Positions 1 through 8,670 of a DNA stretch of 64,000 nucleotides are shown here, piece by piece (the stretch's first letter is position 1; every line of letters starts with the position of its first letter). Below the pieces are notes generated by a model. It was not told the DNA's origin. It saw nothing but the letters and a program-made list of their open reading frames with translations, and ran no database searches. A program made the translations under genes and the position numbers. This DNA is from Pirellula sp. SH-Sr6A (GTDB lineage: Bacteria > Planctomycetota > Planctomycetia > Pirellulales > Pirellulaceae), in assembly GCF_001610875.1 (NCBI RefSeq), contig NZ_CP011272.1, forward strand, positions 4,135,988 through 4,199,987, read 5' to 3'.

Positions 1-3000
1 CTCCGAGCCCGCGCGGCATTTTCGAGACCTTCGCCTTCGAAGCCACAGCGGGTCAGGAGCTGACGATCGACATGATCTGGCCGAATTCGTTCCATGGCGG
101 GATGCCTTATTCACCAGTGTCGCTTTATATCGAATCACCCGATGGTAGCATGCTCGCATCAACCACATCTCTCGAATCGAGTCCCTTTTCTGTTGCCAAA
201 AGCGGTACTCATTTAGTTCGAGTTTACGTGCATAATGGCCAACCCTTAGCCCTACGGCTACTCCGTATCGATACAGCCCCCAAGGTATCGCGCGACACGT
301 TACTCTCCGGGACCAATTCATTGAAATTTGAGGATGTGATTCGTCGTTTCGATGTGGCTGCAGGGGAGAGTATTCGTTTCCAAACCGAAAGCACCCAGTG
401 GATGGTTGGTCGGCACTCCGAGACCAAGGGGTACTGGGAAAATAATGAGATTGTTTGGACCTACGTTGAAACAGGCCCCAATACTTTTCAATGGGAGGGT
501 ACGGCGGAATTCTCTCAAGCGGGGACCTATACGTTGCGACGCAGCGGTTCCTCGCAAGCACCGCTCGAATACGGGATCGTCCTGTCATCTCAACCGATCA
601 AGCCTGTTTCGCCTTTGTCGGGTGGAGCATTGAGCATGACGAAGCAAACGTACGATCCGACATTTAGTCAACTGACCAGCCATACCGATCAGCAAGGGCG
701 GCGCACGGAGTTCGACATTGACCCCATGAATGGCAATACACGATCGGTCACCAGGATCGTCGGCCAGCCGGGAGGTGACGACGATTTGTTGACAAGCTTT
801 ACGTATTTGGCGTCGGGGCAAATCGAAACAGAGACCGATCCTTTGGGACGAGTCTTGGACTTGGATTACGACGCGCAGGGAAGACTCCGATCGCGAAAAG
901 AGGCAAAAGGAACGCTGCTAGAAACACGAAGCCTTTATGAATACGACGCCGCCGGCAATATTTCGGCAGTGGTGGACGAAAATGGCCATCGTACCACTTA
1001 CCAGTACGACTCGATGAACCGAATCGTGCGGCTTACGCAACCAGACCCGGACGGTAGTGGACCACTTGCGTCTCCCATCACGACGTTCACTTACGACGCA
1101 GCAGGCAATTTGCGAACAGTTACCGACCCGCTGGGACGAACCACCTCGTCGACTTACGATTCGTTGAATCGCTTATCGTCGGAAACAGATTCGGGGCAGA
1201 ACACCACGAAATACGCGTACGATCAAGCGGGGAATATTACCAGCGTCACGGACCCGCTCGGGAACGTAACGCGAATGCAGTACGACGATCGCAATCGTGT
1301 TACCACAACTATTGATGCCGCTGGCTTCGCGACTCGTTTCAAATACGATGCGGACAACAATCTGACTTCGGTGACAGATGCGAGTGGCAATATCACGCAA
1401 TTTCTATATGACGCACGCGATCGGCTTATCTCGGAAACGGATCCGATGGGGAATGTAAAGTCGTATTCGTACAACGGGGCGAACGAATTAGTCGCACAGG
1501 TCGACCGCGTGGGACGTACGACCCGTTTTGAGTACGACGATCTCGGCCGATTGGTCCAGGAACATTGGTTCGATGCGCAGAATGTGAAGACGAACTCCGT
1601 CCTCTATTCCTATGACGCAGCGGGTCGGTTTACCCGTGTTCAAGATGGCAGCAGCAATTATCAAGTCACCTACGATGCGCTCGACCGACCAGTACGCGAG
1701 CAGACGGGTGGGGGAAACGGAGCACCATCGGCCATTCTCGATCGAACCTACGACTCGGTAGGTAATGTTCTATCCACGATGGATACCATCGATGGTGTTA
1801 TCGGGGGTATCAACGAATACTCGTACGATGCCCTCAATCGTTTGACCACGCTGACGCAGGCTCGCGCCGTGGGTTCGATGGTGACTATTTCAGAAAAGCG
1901 CGTCGACATAAAGTACAACGGACAGGGACAATTCGCGTCGCTCTCGCGTTTCGGCGACATGGCCGGTGTACAGCCGGTAGCAACAACGAGTTTTATCTAC
2001 GACACGTTGAATCGCTTGACGGACATTTCGCATCGCAATCCCGTCAATGCGTTACTCAATTCCTTTGCATTTTCTTACGACTCCGCAAATCGGATCACAC
2101 GGGTTGTCGATATCGATGGCGCAATCAATTACGCTTACGATAAACGCGATCAATTGACTTCGGCGAATCACGTGGACCCGGCCAATCCGGATGAGTTTTA
2201 TGCGTACGACGCGACGGGCAATCGAACATCATCGCACCAACATGGTACCCGTTATGTTGTAGGGGATGGAGTTGCGGGAAAAAGTGGAAACAATCGTCTC
2301 ACCAGCGATGGTACGAATCAATACGCGTATGATCTCGAAGGAAACTTGATATCTCGTACGCGAATCGACAACGGAGCGGTCCGCGAGTTTACCTGGGACC
2401 ATCGCAATCGCTTGGCGAGCGTAATAGACCGGTCAAGTTCTACGGGGGCGCCCGCGCAGGTTGTCGAGTACACCTATGACGCCATGAATCGACGATTAAC
2501 GAGGAAGGTCGACACGACACCTGCCGATGCAGTGGATGGAGCGATCACGGCCTTCGTCTACGATGGAGACAATGTTCTCGCCGACTTGCTCGACTCGGAT
2601 GGCAGCGGTCCAGCACCGTTGGCCATGGCGATGCGTTATCTGCATGGTCCTTCGGTCGATCAAGTCCTGGCGCAAGAGTCCGCAAGTGGCGGCGTTCAGT
2701 GGATGCTGACCGATCATTTGGGTACCGTTCGCGACTTGGTGAACAATCGCGGTGAAGTGGTCAATCAGTTCAAGTACGACAGTTACGGCAATGTTCTATC
2801 CGAATCGAATCCAACGGTTGAAACGCGATACAAATACACCGGCCGGGAGTTTGATGCCGAAACGGCCATGCAATACAACCGCGCGCGGTACTACGACGCT
2901 GCGATCGGGCGTTTTCTAAGCGAAGATCCGATTGGATTCGAAGGGGGGGACGCGAATATCTACCGTTATGTGGAAAGCAATCCAGTTAGCAATCGAGATC

Positions 3001-3416
3001 CGAGCGGGATGAGTGCCTTCGATGAAACGTCTTCTGGATCAGCCGCCAATCAAAGGGCGATGAATGGTGTTGTCCGGGATATTCGCTCCAAAACCCCCAG
3101 TGTTCCTAGGTTGCGAGAAACACTCGATACCGCGGGGTACCTTGGCCAGGAAGGTGTTGCTGGACTGAGCAATGCACTTGCTGGGATTCATGGCTTCATG
3201 TTTTCACCCGTAGAGTTTGCAACTCGGCAGGCGGAGTTAAATGAGATTAGACGGATGATTCGTCAGCTTACCGCACAAATTGAGCGATATAAGGCTCGAT
3301 ACGCAAAGTCCTGCCGTCCTGCTGGTCGGCAGACCATTGAGAACTTCGATGAATTACTTTCCATGCGAACAATGCTGATGGCAAAAGAAGCGCAACTCAT
3401 GGGTGTACAGTACTAG
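1..3416 (+). CDS. RHS/YD-repeat protein, 5' end outside the window
   Basis: The reading frame is open from base 3 with no stop before the first ATG at 72, so the gene begins upstream. The visible N-terminal part (to about residue 180) is a beta-rich region resembling pre-peptidase C-terminal domains. About 20 YD repeats follow (YDAAGN, YDSLNR, TDPLG), then the RHS core end with GRFLSEDPIGFEGG and SNPVSNRDPSG near residues 955-985. RHS proteins form a hollow shell around a variable C-terminal domain, often a toxin or a surface-interaction module. Here the tip is about 130 residues, largely helical and charged, and matches no toxin I know. No immunity-like gene follows; the next gene starts 12 bases on. 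The family is clear, the tip function unknown. Confidence 0.9.
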   Translation, partial: PSPRGIFETFAFEATAGQELTIDMIWPNSFHGGMPYSPVSLYIESPDGSMLASTTSLESSPFSVAKSGTHLVRVYVHNGQPLALRLLRIDTAPKVSRDTLLSGTNSLKFEDVIRRFDVAAGESIRFQTESTQWMVGRHSETKGYWENNEIVWTYVETGPNTFQWEGTAEFSQAGTYTLRRSGSSQAPLEYGIVLSSQPIKPVSPLSGGALSMTKQTYDPTFSQLTSHTDQQGRRTEFDIDPMNGNTRSVTRIVGQPGGDDDLLTSFTYLASGQIETETDPLGRVLDLDYDAQGRLRSRKEAKGTLLETRSLYEYDAAGNISAVVDENGHRTTYQYDSMNRIVRLTQPDPDGSGPLASPITTFTYDAAGNLRTVTDPLGRTTSSTYDSLNRLSSETDSGQNTTKYAYDQAGNITSVTDPLGNVTRMQYDDRNRVTTTIDAAGFATRFKYDADNNLTSVTDASGNITQFLYDARDRLISETDPMGNVKSYSYNGANELVAQVDRVGRTTRFEYDDLGRLVQEHWFDAQNVKTNSVLYSYDAAGRFTRVQDGSSNYQVTYDALDRPVREQTGGGNGAPSAILDRTYDSVGNVLSTMDTIDGVIGGINEYSYDALNRLTTLTQARAVGSMVTISEKRVDIKYNGQGQFASLSRFGDMAGVQPVATTSFIYDTLNRLTDISHRNPVNALLNSFAFSYDSANRITRVVDIDGAINYAYDKRDQLTSANHVDPANPDEFYAYDATGNRTSSHQHGTRYVVGDGVAGKSGNNRLTSDGTNQYAYDLEGNLISRTRIDNGAVREFTWDHRNRLASVIDRSSSTGAPAQVVEYTYDAMNRRLTRKVDTTPADAVDGAITAFVYDGDNVLADLLDSDGSGPAPLAMAMRYLHGPSVDQVLAQESASGGVQWMLTDHLGTVRDLVNNRGEVVNQFKYDSYGNVLSESNPTVETRYKYTGREFDAETAMQYNRARYYDAAIGRFLSEDPIGFEGGDANIYRYVESNPVSNRDPSGMSAFDETSSGSAANQRAMNGVVRDIRSKTPSVPRLRETLDTAGYLGQEGVAGLSNALAGIHGFMFSPVEFATRQAELNEIRRMIRQLTAQIERYKARYAKSCRPAGRQTIENFDELLSMRTMLMAKEAQLMGVQY

Positions 3417-3428
3417 AGAACATTCGTC

Positions 3429-5243
3429 ATGAAACACCGCCTGCGAACGATAGAGCAATTAGAATCCCGCGACTTGTTGGCGAGCGATTGGCAGAACACC
3501 GGGCTTCTGTGTGATGTCGACCAATCGTCGCTTGTTACGCCACAAGATGTTTTGATGCTCATCAACAGCATCAATAGCGAGGGCTCGCGAGAGTTGTCAC
3601 CTCGCTCCCAGCATTCCACAACTCCACTTTATGATGTCGATGGCGATCGGTGGGTGACGCCCCTCGACCCCTTGATGGTCATCAACTCCATCAATCGATA
3701 CCAAGGCATACAGGCAACCGTCGTTGGAGGAGTCGCACCCGCATCCGACCCCAATAACAATGGTGTGGTTTTATCTCCAAGTATCACCATCCAAGGGCAA
3801 ACGCTTGCGAATTCCGTGGTCACGGTGTCGGTGCTTGGAGACGATAGCGTTTCGCAATCGATGACTTCGGATGGTGAAGGGCGATTCTCCGCTGCATTAT
3901 CGCTTTCGAGAGGGCTCCAGACCGTGCGTCTATCGGCTCGCGATGAATTGGGACGGCAATCGACGCAGACATTGGAAGTCCGACGCGGAAACACCATTCA
4001 GGATTGGAACGCTTCGGTGCTCAATATCGTTCGACAATGGACGACGACTTCAAACGATCCCTACCCAGGGCGCATCGTCACGGCACAACCACCTATGGTC
4101 GCCCGCAATCTGGCGATGATTCACAGTGCGATGTTCGACGCAGCGAACGCCGTCACGGGGCAATACGAAGGCTATCGCGTCGATTTGTCAGAACAAACCG
4201 ATGCGTCTGAGAGTGCGGCGGCTGCAGCGGCCGCTTTCGAAGTTGCCAAATCGCTCTATTCGGCGGTAGACGAAATTGCTGTTTGGCAAGCGTCGCTCCA
4301 AGAGACGCTTGTACAGATACCTGATGGCCCTGCAAAAACCTTGGGAGTTGCATTAGGGCAGCGGGTTGGACAAGCTATTCTCGCGGATCGAGTCAATGAT
4401 GGAATGAAGTCGAGTTCGATCTACGAACCGTCGTCCGCAGTGGGAGCATGGCGACGCACATTTCCCGACTATTTGCCCCCCCTCCTTCCTCAATGGCCCA
4501 ATGTTAAGCCGTTTGCGTTGGAGCGTGGCGATTCGCTTCGTCCTGAACCGCCTCCTTCGATCACCAGCGTTGAGTATCAGACCGCTGTGGATGAAGTGAT
4601 GCGGATGGGGGGATTTCATAGTAGCGAGCGAACCACCGAACAGACCGAGATCGCATTGTTTTGGGCGGATGGAGGTGGGACCGCGACCCCGCCAGGGCAT
4701 TGGAATAGCATTGCTACGGATGTCACGATCGAACAATCGACCGATTTAATAGAAACGGCTCGGACGTTTGCGTTGTTGAATATCGCGATGGCAGACGCGG
4801 GGATCGCGTCGTGGGATGCCAAGTACTATTATGGTGTGTGGCGACCCATCGATGCCATTCGGCAAGCCGATCAAGACGGAAGCACGGATACTCAGAGGGA
4901 TCCTACTTGGATTCCATTGCTCAAGACACCACCATTTCCATCGTACACTTCTGGGCACAGCACCTTTAGCGGTGCCGCCAGCGCGGTGTTAACACACTTG
5001 TTCGGCAATCATGTTTCTTTCTATAGCCAAAGCGATGGCCATGGGGCAGCCGAGCAACGGCCATTGGATCCGAGGCAGATTGTGACACGTCACTTCACCA
5101 GTTTTAGCGAAGCGGCGGAGGAGGCCGCACAGAGCCGAATTTTTGGCGGAATCCACTTTCAATTCGACGATCTGGCAGGTCGTAACTTAGGCGAACAAAT
5201 CGGTGCGTTCGTTACCGAGCGTTTGCTTCTCGAGAAAAATTAG
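3429..5243 (+). CDS. Dockerin-bearing vanadium haloperoxidase/PAP2-like protein
   Basis: A 604-aa secreted protein. The N-terminus has the LESRDLLAS motif, a planctomycete LEPR-xLL-type export or surface signal. Two dockerin type I/EF-hand-like repeats follow (CDVDQSSLVTPQDVLMLINS and YDVDGDRWVTPLDPLMVINS, about residues 28-92), then a bacterial Ig-like stretch (about 100-185). From about 190 there is a vanadium-dependent haloperoxidase/PAP2 helical domain with YYYGVWRPIDAI, PSYTSGHSTFSG (catalytic His) and SRIFGGIHF (Arg/His of the last box). These residues coordinate vanadate or phosphate in the family. The reaction is oxidative halogenation or phosphatase chemistry; sequence alone does not decide. 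The start codon is just after the RHS stop. Confidence 0.9.
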   Translation: MKHRLRTIEQLESRDLLASDWQNTGLLCDVDQSSLVTPQDVLMLINSINSEGSRELSPRSQHSTTPLYDVDGDRWVTPLDPLMVINSINRYQGIQATVVGGVAPASDPNNNGVVLSPSITIQGQTLANSVVTVSVLGDDSVSQSMTSDGEGRFSAALSLSRGLQTVRLSARDELGRQSTQTLEVRRGNTIQDWNASVLNIVRQWTTTSNDPYPGRIVTAQPPMVARNLAMIHSAMFDAANAVTGQYEGYRVDLSEQTDASESAAAAAAAFEVAKSLYSAVDEIAVWQASLQETLVQIPDGPAKTLGVALGQRVGQAILADRVNDGMKSSSIYEPSSAVGAWRRTFPDYLPPLLPQWPNVKPFALERGDSLRPEPPPSITSVEYQTAVDEVMRMGGFHSSERTTEQTEIALFWADGGGTATPPGHWNSIATDVTIEQSTDLIETARTFALLNIAMADAGIASWDAKYYYGVWRPIDAIRQADQDGSTDTQRDPTWIPLLKTPPFPSYTSGHSTFSGAASAVLTHLFGNHVSFYSQSDGHGAAEQRPLDPRQIVTRHFTSFSEAAEEAAQSRIFGGIHFQFDDLAGRNLGEQIGAFVTERLLLEKN

Positions 5244-5352
5244 CGGTGGGTTTGCCCGATGGTGTCACCATCCAGAGCGTGAACCTCGTGAAGCTCACTG
5301 AAAAGCAGCCCGCCATCTAGCGACGAGGGCGTTCCCCACGTCATGCCCCATT

Positions 5353-5461
5353 CTCTCGCCAAGGCGCCAAGCCCGCCAAGATTGAAAACCGATTGGCACC
5401 GTTAATCTAGTAATCGATTCACTGTTTTTGCTCCGTTGCGAGCTTTGCGCCTTGGCGAGAG
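5353..5461. repeat. 15-bp inverted repeat, 79-bp spacer
   Basis: CTCTCGCCAAGGCGC at 5353-5367 is exactly complementary to GCGCCTTGGCGAGAG at 5447-5461. The left arm continues into CAAGCCCGCCAAG. The arms could form a long cruciform, or this could be one copy of a dispersed intergenic repeat. It lies just outside the tRNA-Phe fragment, so it belongs to the host side. Confidence 0.6.
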
Positions 5462-5496
5462 ACCCTGCGAGAAGTATGGCAGTTAGCCCAGAAATG

Positions 5497-5522
5497 AAAA
5501 AACCTCTGCAAAAGCAGAGGTT
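5497..5522 (-). terminator. Rho-independent terminator of tRNA-Phe
   Basis: On the minus strand AACCTCTGC-TTTT-GCAGAGGTT forms a perfect 9-bp stem followed by a run of T. It lies directly after the tRNA-Phe 3' end, so this side is the original downstream flank of the host tRNA gene. Confidence 0.8.
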
Positions 5523-5528
5523 CGAATG

Positions 5529-5577
5529 TGGTCAGGGCCGGGATCGAACCGGCGACACATGGATTTTCAGTCCATGG
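5529..5577 (-). pseudogene. 3' half of tRNA-Phe(GAA): prophage attachment-site remnant
   Basis: The minus strand reads anticodon stem ATGGA, loop CTGAAAA (anticodon GAA), stem TCCAT, T arm GCCGGTTCGATCCCGGC and acceptor 3' strand CCTGACC plus A. The part upstream of the anticodon stem does not form a D arm or the acceptor partner GGTCAGG. Tyrosine recombinases commonly use the anticodon-to-3' part of a tRNA gene as att core. The displaced 3' half sits beside the host terminator on one side and the integrase on the other. The intact tRNA-Phe expected at the far end of the prophage was not found in this window. Confidence 0.8.
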
Positions 5578-5648
5578 TCCAAATATCTGGCATGTCAAAA
5601 ATCGCGAGCTAGATTGATTTTCCTAGCCTTTTTCACGCGGAGGTCACG

Positions 5649-6518
5649 ATGCTACTCACCACGATCGTTGACCAAATCACAACGGAATGCGATTTGGATG
5701 TCACAACCATTGGACTGTACAGACGCTCAGTAAAGCGATTCTCCGAATTCCTCGGACGAGCGACTGAAGATGAGGATTTGAATACAGCAAATCTCAACAA
5801 ATTCATTCAGCACATGCAGGGTCAAGTCTCGAATACGACCGCTGGTAATTACAGAAGAGGACTGTGTCGTGTTTGGAATTATTTGACCGAAACTCAAGGG
5901 AAATCTTCATACGAAATCAGAAGATTGAGGCGTCCAAAACCGGTCGAAAAGCCAGTGACAGCCTGGACGCCTGAAGAGATCGTTGCCGTCATGCGAGCCT
6001 CGAAGGAACTTAGTGGAAGCCTTCACTTCGGTGTTGCTGCAGGGCCTTTTTTCTATGCGCTCATATGGGTCGCGTACGACACGGGATTACGGCCGAGCGA
6101 TCTGTTTCGATTGACCTGGAGCCAATTTGATTCGTATCAGAAATCCATCTTGTTGGTTCAGAACAAAACGCAAAAACCACACATCACCTTCCTACGCGAA
6201 GAATCTATTCAAGCACTCGCGGCGATCAAAGATCCGTCGCGAGATCGCATCTTTCCGCTGACATGGGGCTGCGCAAGAAGGTGGATGGAGAAGATTTTCA
6301 AAGACGCCCAACGATACGGTTTCAAGCGAGTTCGCGGCAAGAATCTTGGTACACTGAGAAAGTCGAACGCGACGCAAATCTACATTTCCCATGGAGAGTC
6401 GGCGGCGGCCGAGTCGTTGGGCCATACGAGCGGAACTCGCATCGTTAGAAAGCACTACATCGACCATCGAGCTCTTCGGCAATACTCCGTACCGAGCCAC
6501 CCACATGACATCCGATGA
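5649..6518 (+). CDS. int: Tyrosine recombinase/integrase
   Basis: 289 aa. The N-terminal core-binding (SAM-like) domain covers about residues 1-95 (YRRSVKRFSEFL, LNKFIQHM). The catalytic domain shows the first Arg box in AYDTGLRPSDLFRLTW, then TLRKSNATQ, LGHTSGTRIVRKHY and a Tyr nucleophile at the end (HYID). The strong site GGAGG lies 6 bases before the ATG. It is the first phage gene inside the tRNA-Phe remnant, the classic place for the integrase that uses that att site. It is one of few phage genes on the plus strand. A second tyrosine recombinase lies at 37641-38741. Confidence 0.9.
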   Translation: MLLTTIVDQITTECDLDVTTIGLYRRSVKRFSEFLGRATEDEDLNTANLNKFIQHMQGQVSNTTAGNYRRGLCRVWNYLTETQGKSSYEIRRLRRPKPVEKPVTAWTPEEIVAVMRASKELSGSLHFGVAAGPFFYALIWVAYDTGLRPSDLFRLTWSQFDSYQKSILLVQNKTQKPHITFLREESIQALAAIKDPSRDRIFPLTWGCARRWMEKIFKDAQRYGFKRVRGKNLGTLRKSNATQIYISHGESAAAESLGHTSGTRIVRKHYIDHRALRQYSVPSHPHDIR

Positions 6519-6801
6519 AGACATCGAACGAGCAGTTCAGGAGGAACGTGAACGTTGTCTAAAGCTTCTGGAGTTTTACGACAGCGTGTTCTCGACGCCA
6601 GAGCAGCAGCCGACTTGGAATAGGGTTAAGAACCAGATTTCCTTGGGGATAGATCCTGCAAAAGCCGATTTCTTCACCCAAATGTTTGGCGAAGACGATG
6701 AAGACTGGGACGACGAGGACGATGGCGACGAAGAGCTCTTTGACGACGAGGGATGGGACGAGGATGGCGATACATCACTCCGAGTCGATGAACCCCATTA
6801 G
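6505..6801 (+). CDS. Small very acidic protein
   Basis: 98 aa from the ATG at 6505, overlapping the integrase stop by 14 bases, so probably co-transcribed and translationally coupled. The first 65 residues are helical and charged (ERAVQEERERCLKLLEFYDS); the tail is almost all Asp/Glu (DDEDWDDEDDGDEELFDDEG). It could be a DNA mimic or a recombinase partner, but nothing shows function. The end overlaps the convergent gene at 6775. Confidence 0.6.
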   Translation: MTSDEDIERAVQEERERCLKLLEFYDSVFSTPEQQPTWNRVKNQISLGIDPAKADFFTQMFGEDDEDWDDEDDGDEELFDDEGWDEDGDTSLRVDEPH

Positions 6802-7170
6802 TTCGTAGCCCCCATATTCCGCATCGAACTCTTCCTTGCTCCAGACCGGATTGCCGATCCGAGCGGCCACCGCGTTGTGCGCCCGGTGGCTCCACCAGTA
6901 AAACGCGAGCCGGTCGTCGAACGGTGGCGGACTCCCTTTCTTCCATTCTCGCCAGTGCTTCCAGCAATCACCGCAGGGAACGGACCTAAACTCCCATTCT
7001 TGAAACCATGCTGAGATGAGCCCCCAGTCGGTGAGCTCGCTCGCAATGCGATGTAGCGATTCCCAACCGGGTGCGAGTTCGAACGAATTGATTCTGGGGA
7101 TGGTTGATTCGCTTCCCACCCAACCGGATGGGGCAGGTCGTGAGATGTTTAGCTGATCGTGATTGTCCAT
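6775..7170 (-). CDS. Phage tail-end hypothetical protein with CxxC motif
   Basis: 131 aa from the ATG at 7170 (a GTG at 7182 is a less likely start). It has VPCGDCWKHWREW, a short CxxC-type site, and many Trp/Tyr residues. It is the last gene of the minus-strand late operon and overlaps the preceding stop by 22 bases. Position suggests a structural or tail-tip accessory protein. Not recognised. Confidence 0.65.
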   Translation of the reverse strand: MDNHDQLNISRPAPSGWVGSESTIPRINSFELAPGWESLHRIASELTDWGLISAWFQEWEFRSVPCGDCWKHWREWKKGSPPPFDDRLAFYWWSHRAHNAVAARIGNPVWSKEEFDAEYGGYELMGFIDSE

Positions 7171-8339
7171 GGCTCTGTCCACCAGTTCATCACGACTGGA
7201 ACTCCTGACTCGAATTCATCTTCGGCCGTGTCGACCGTCTGCACCTCGTCATACTCATCGAAGTCAACGTTCCCCGTCACAGGCTTGGTTTCGTCGATCG
7301 GAACAGGAAACACTGGATAGGGATCGACCCCGAGCGGGCACTTCGGAGTGGGGTATCTCCACGTGCACGGGAGAAGAGAACTTGTGATGCAAGCAAAGCT
7401 GCCATCGTATTTTGGAGAGGAACCGAATCCGCTTGAGAAGACATGGGTGCCAGCGACGGAACAAACCCCAGTGGGTAGAGTCATCGTTCGATCCGCGAAC
7501 TCCATATTGCAATTGAGCGGACTGATGGTCGCGTCCGTCAATCCCGTCGATGTGCTGCAGTCGAGACAATTGGAAACGTTGATTCCATCAAGCCAGTCTG
7601 GCTCGGTGGGCCTCGTGCTGGATCCGCATGTCCAGAAGTCGCTTGCTGCAAGCCCGGTCTTCGGACCACAAGTGCCTAGATCCGATCGATAGCCGGTGAA
7701 CGTTGCGGATCCCGAGGAGATAAACCGTTCTCGGAAGAACGAGAAATTGCTAAGCCTCCGCCAGTCCTTGTACCACACGCGAGCAGTCAGCTGGATTTGG
7801 GAATCAACCCAACATGCTTTGACGCCCACGGCGAACAAGTATCTCTTTGCGATGAGATGCCGTTTCGTCACTAGGTCGTAGTAGCTGGTTCGCGTGGAAT
7901 CCTGCCATTCGAATCCGTCCGTCGTGCAAAGGTGATTGACGGTTGCTCTCCATAGCTTGTCATTCACAACCGTACTTTCGAAGGACCATCGGTACCGATA
8001 CTCCTGACCGGCTGAGCTGACCGGCGTCGAAGGTACCGCGACGGCAGCCCAACAACAGTTTGCGGCGATGTCGCTGCCTATGTTCCGCGATCCGCTGTTG
8101 TGGAAGTCCGAACTCGGCGTGGATGGCCAAGGGCAACTCGCATTGTTCGCAGAACTTGGGGGAACAATTTCGAACCCCGGAGTGATTCCAAACGAAGCGA
8201 CTTGGTTTTTCGCGACGCGTATCGGCGTGGCAGAGAAAGAAACGGGATGGAGTCCATCCAAACTGGAGAAGCTCATTTGCGAGATATCCGGATTGACGGA
8301 GCTATCACAACAGGAGCAACACTTCTTAAAGAGCTTCAT
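7149..8339 (-). CDS. Cys-rich phage structural protein, unknown
   Basis: 396 aa. It starts with a Cys cluster (MKLFKKCCSCCDS) and has many further Cys in pairs (LGTCGP, SNCLDCS, NCCWAA), beta-rich content and an acidic C-terminal part. It follows tape measure and two tail proteins in the same operon, so it is probably a tail-tip or host-contact protein stabilised by disulfides or metal. No family recognised. Confidence 0.7.
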   Translation of the reverse strand: MKLFKKCCSCCDSSVNPDISQMSFSSLDGLHPVSFSATPIRVAKNQVASFGITPGFEIVPPSSANNASCPWPSTPSSDFHNSGSRNIGSDIAANCCWAAVAVPSTPVSSAGQEYRYRWSFESTVVNDKLWRATVNHLCTTDGFEWQDSTRTSYYDLVTKRHLIAKRYLFAVGVKACWVDSQIQLTARVWYKDWRRLSNFSFFRERFISSGSATFTGYRSDLGTCGPKTGLAASDFWTCGSSTRPTEPDWLDGINVSNCLDCSTSTGLTDATISPLNCNMEFADRTMTLPTGVCSVAGTHVFSSGFGSSPKYDGSFACITSSLLPCTWRYPTPKCPLGVDPYPVFPVPIDETKPVTGNVDFDEYDEVQTVDTAEDEFESGVPVVMNWWTEPWTITIS

Positions 8340-8343
8340 GGTT

Positions 8344-8664
8344 TTATGGACAGACTTCGAAGGCGCACCATCGACTGTCGATCGAAATGAGGATTAAGAG
8401 TTTGCTTGCTGCGATTGCAGAGCCACGGTTCCATGCAATCACCTCTGTGTGATTTGCCCAGCCCGCTGCTGTTGGCTCCTGCAGGAAAACGGCACCACTC
8501 GTGTTTGCTCCCAGCCCTCCCGATTTCGTGAAGCCCCACTTGATACCCAGGGGGCGTGGTCTCCTTTGCACCGAAAGTTCTTGCCCGCCAGCTGCTCCGA
8601 TCATCGCGAGAAGTAGGTCTGCATCCGATGGGCTAAATCCGACGATATCAGGCCGAGCGTTCAT
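8344..8664 (-). CDS. Small phage protein in the tail cluster
   Basis: 106 aa, starting 6 bases after the upstream stop and ending 4 bases before the next start. It contains GANTSGAVFLQEPTAAGWAN and a short hydrophobic segment (ASKLLILISI). Not recognised; tight packing supports it as a real gene. Confidence 0.6.
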   Translation of the reverse strand: MNARPDIVGFSPSDADLLLAMIGAAGGQELSVQRRPRPLGIKWGFTKSGGLGANTSGAVFLQEPTAAGWANHTEVIAWNRGSAIAASKLLILISIDSRWCAFEVCP

Positions 8665-8670
8665 GGTTCC

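Larger units (their letters stand above)
5244..5648. other. Intergenic host-prophage junction
   Basis: No convincing gene. It holds a 15-bp inverted repeat (5353/5447), the minus-strand terminator of a tRNA-Phe gene and the 3' half of that tRNA, then about 70 bases of phage DNA leading to the integrase. An open frame across 5428-5733 reads through the tRNA fragment and is not credible. Confidence 0.6.

Noticed and set aside
5428-5733. 101-aa open frame
   Set aside because: Runs through the tRNA-Phe terminator and tRNA fragment; not a gene.
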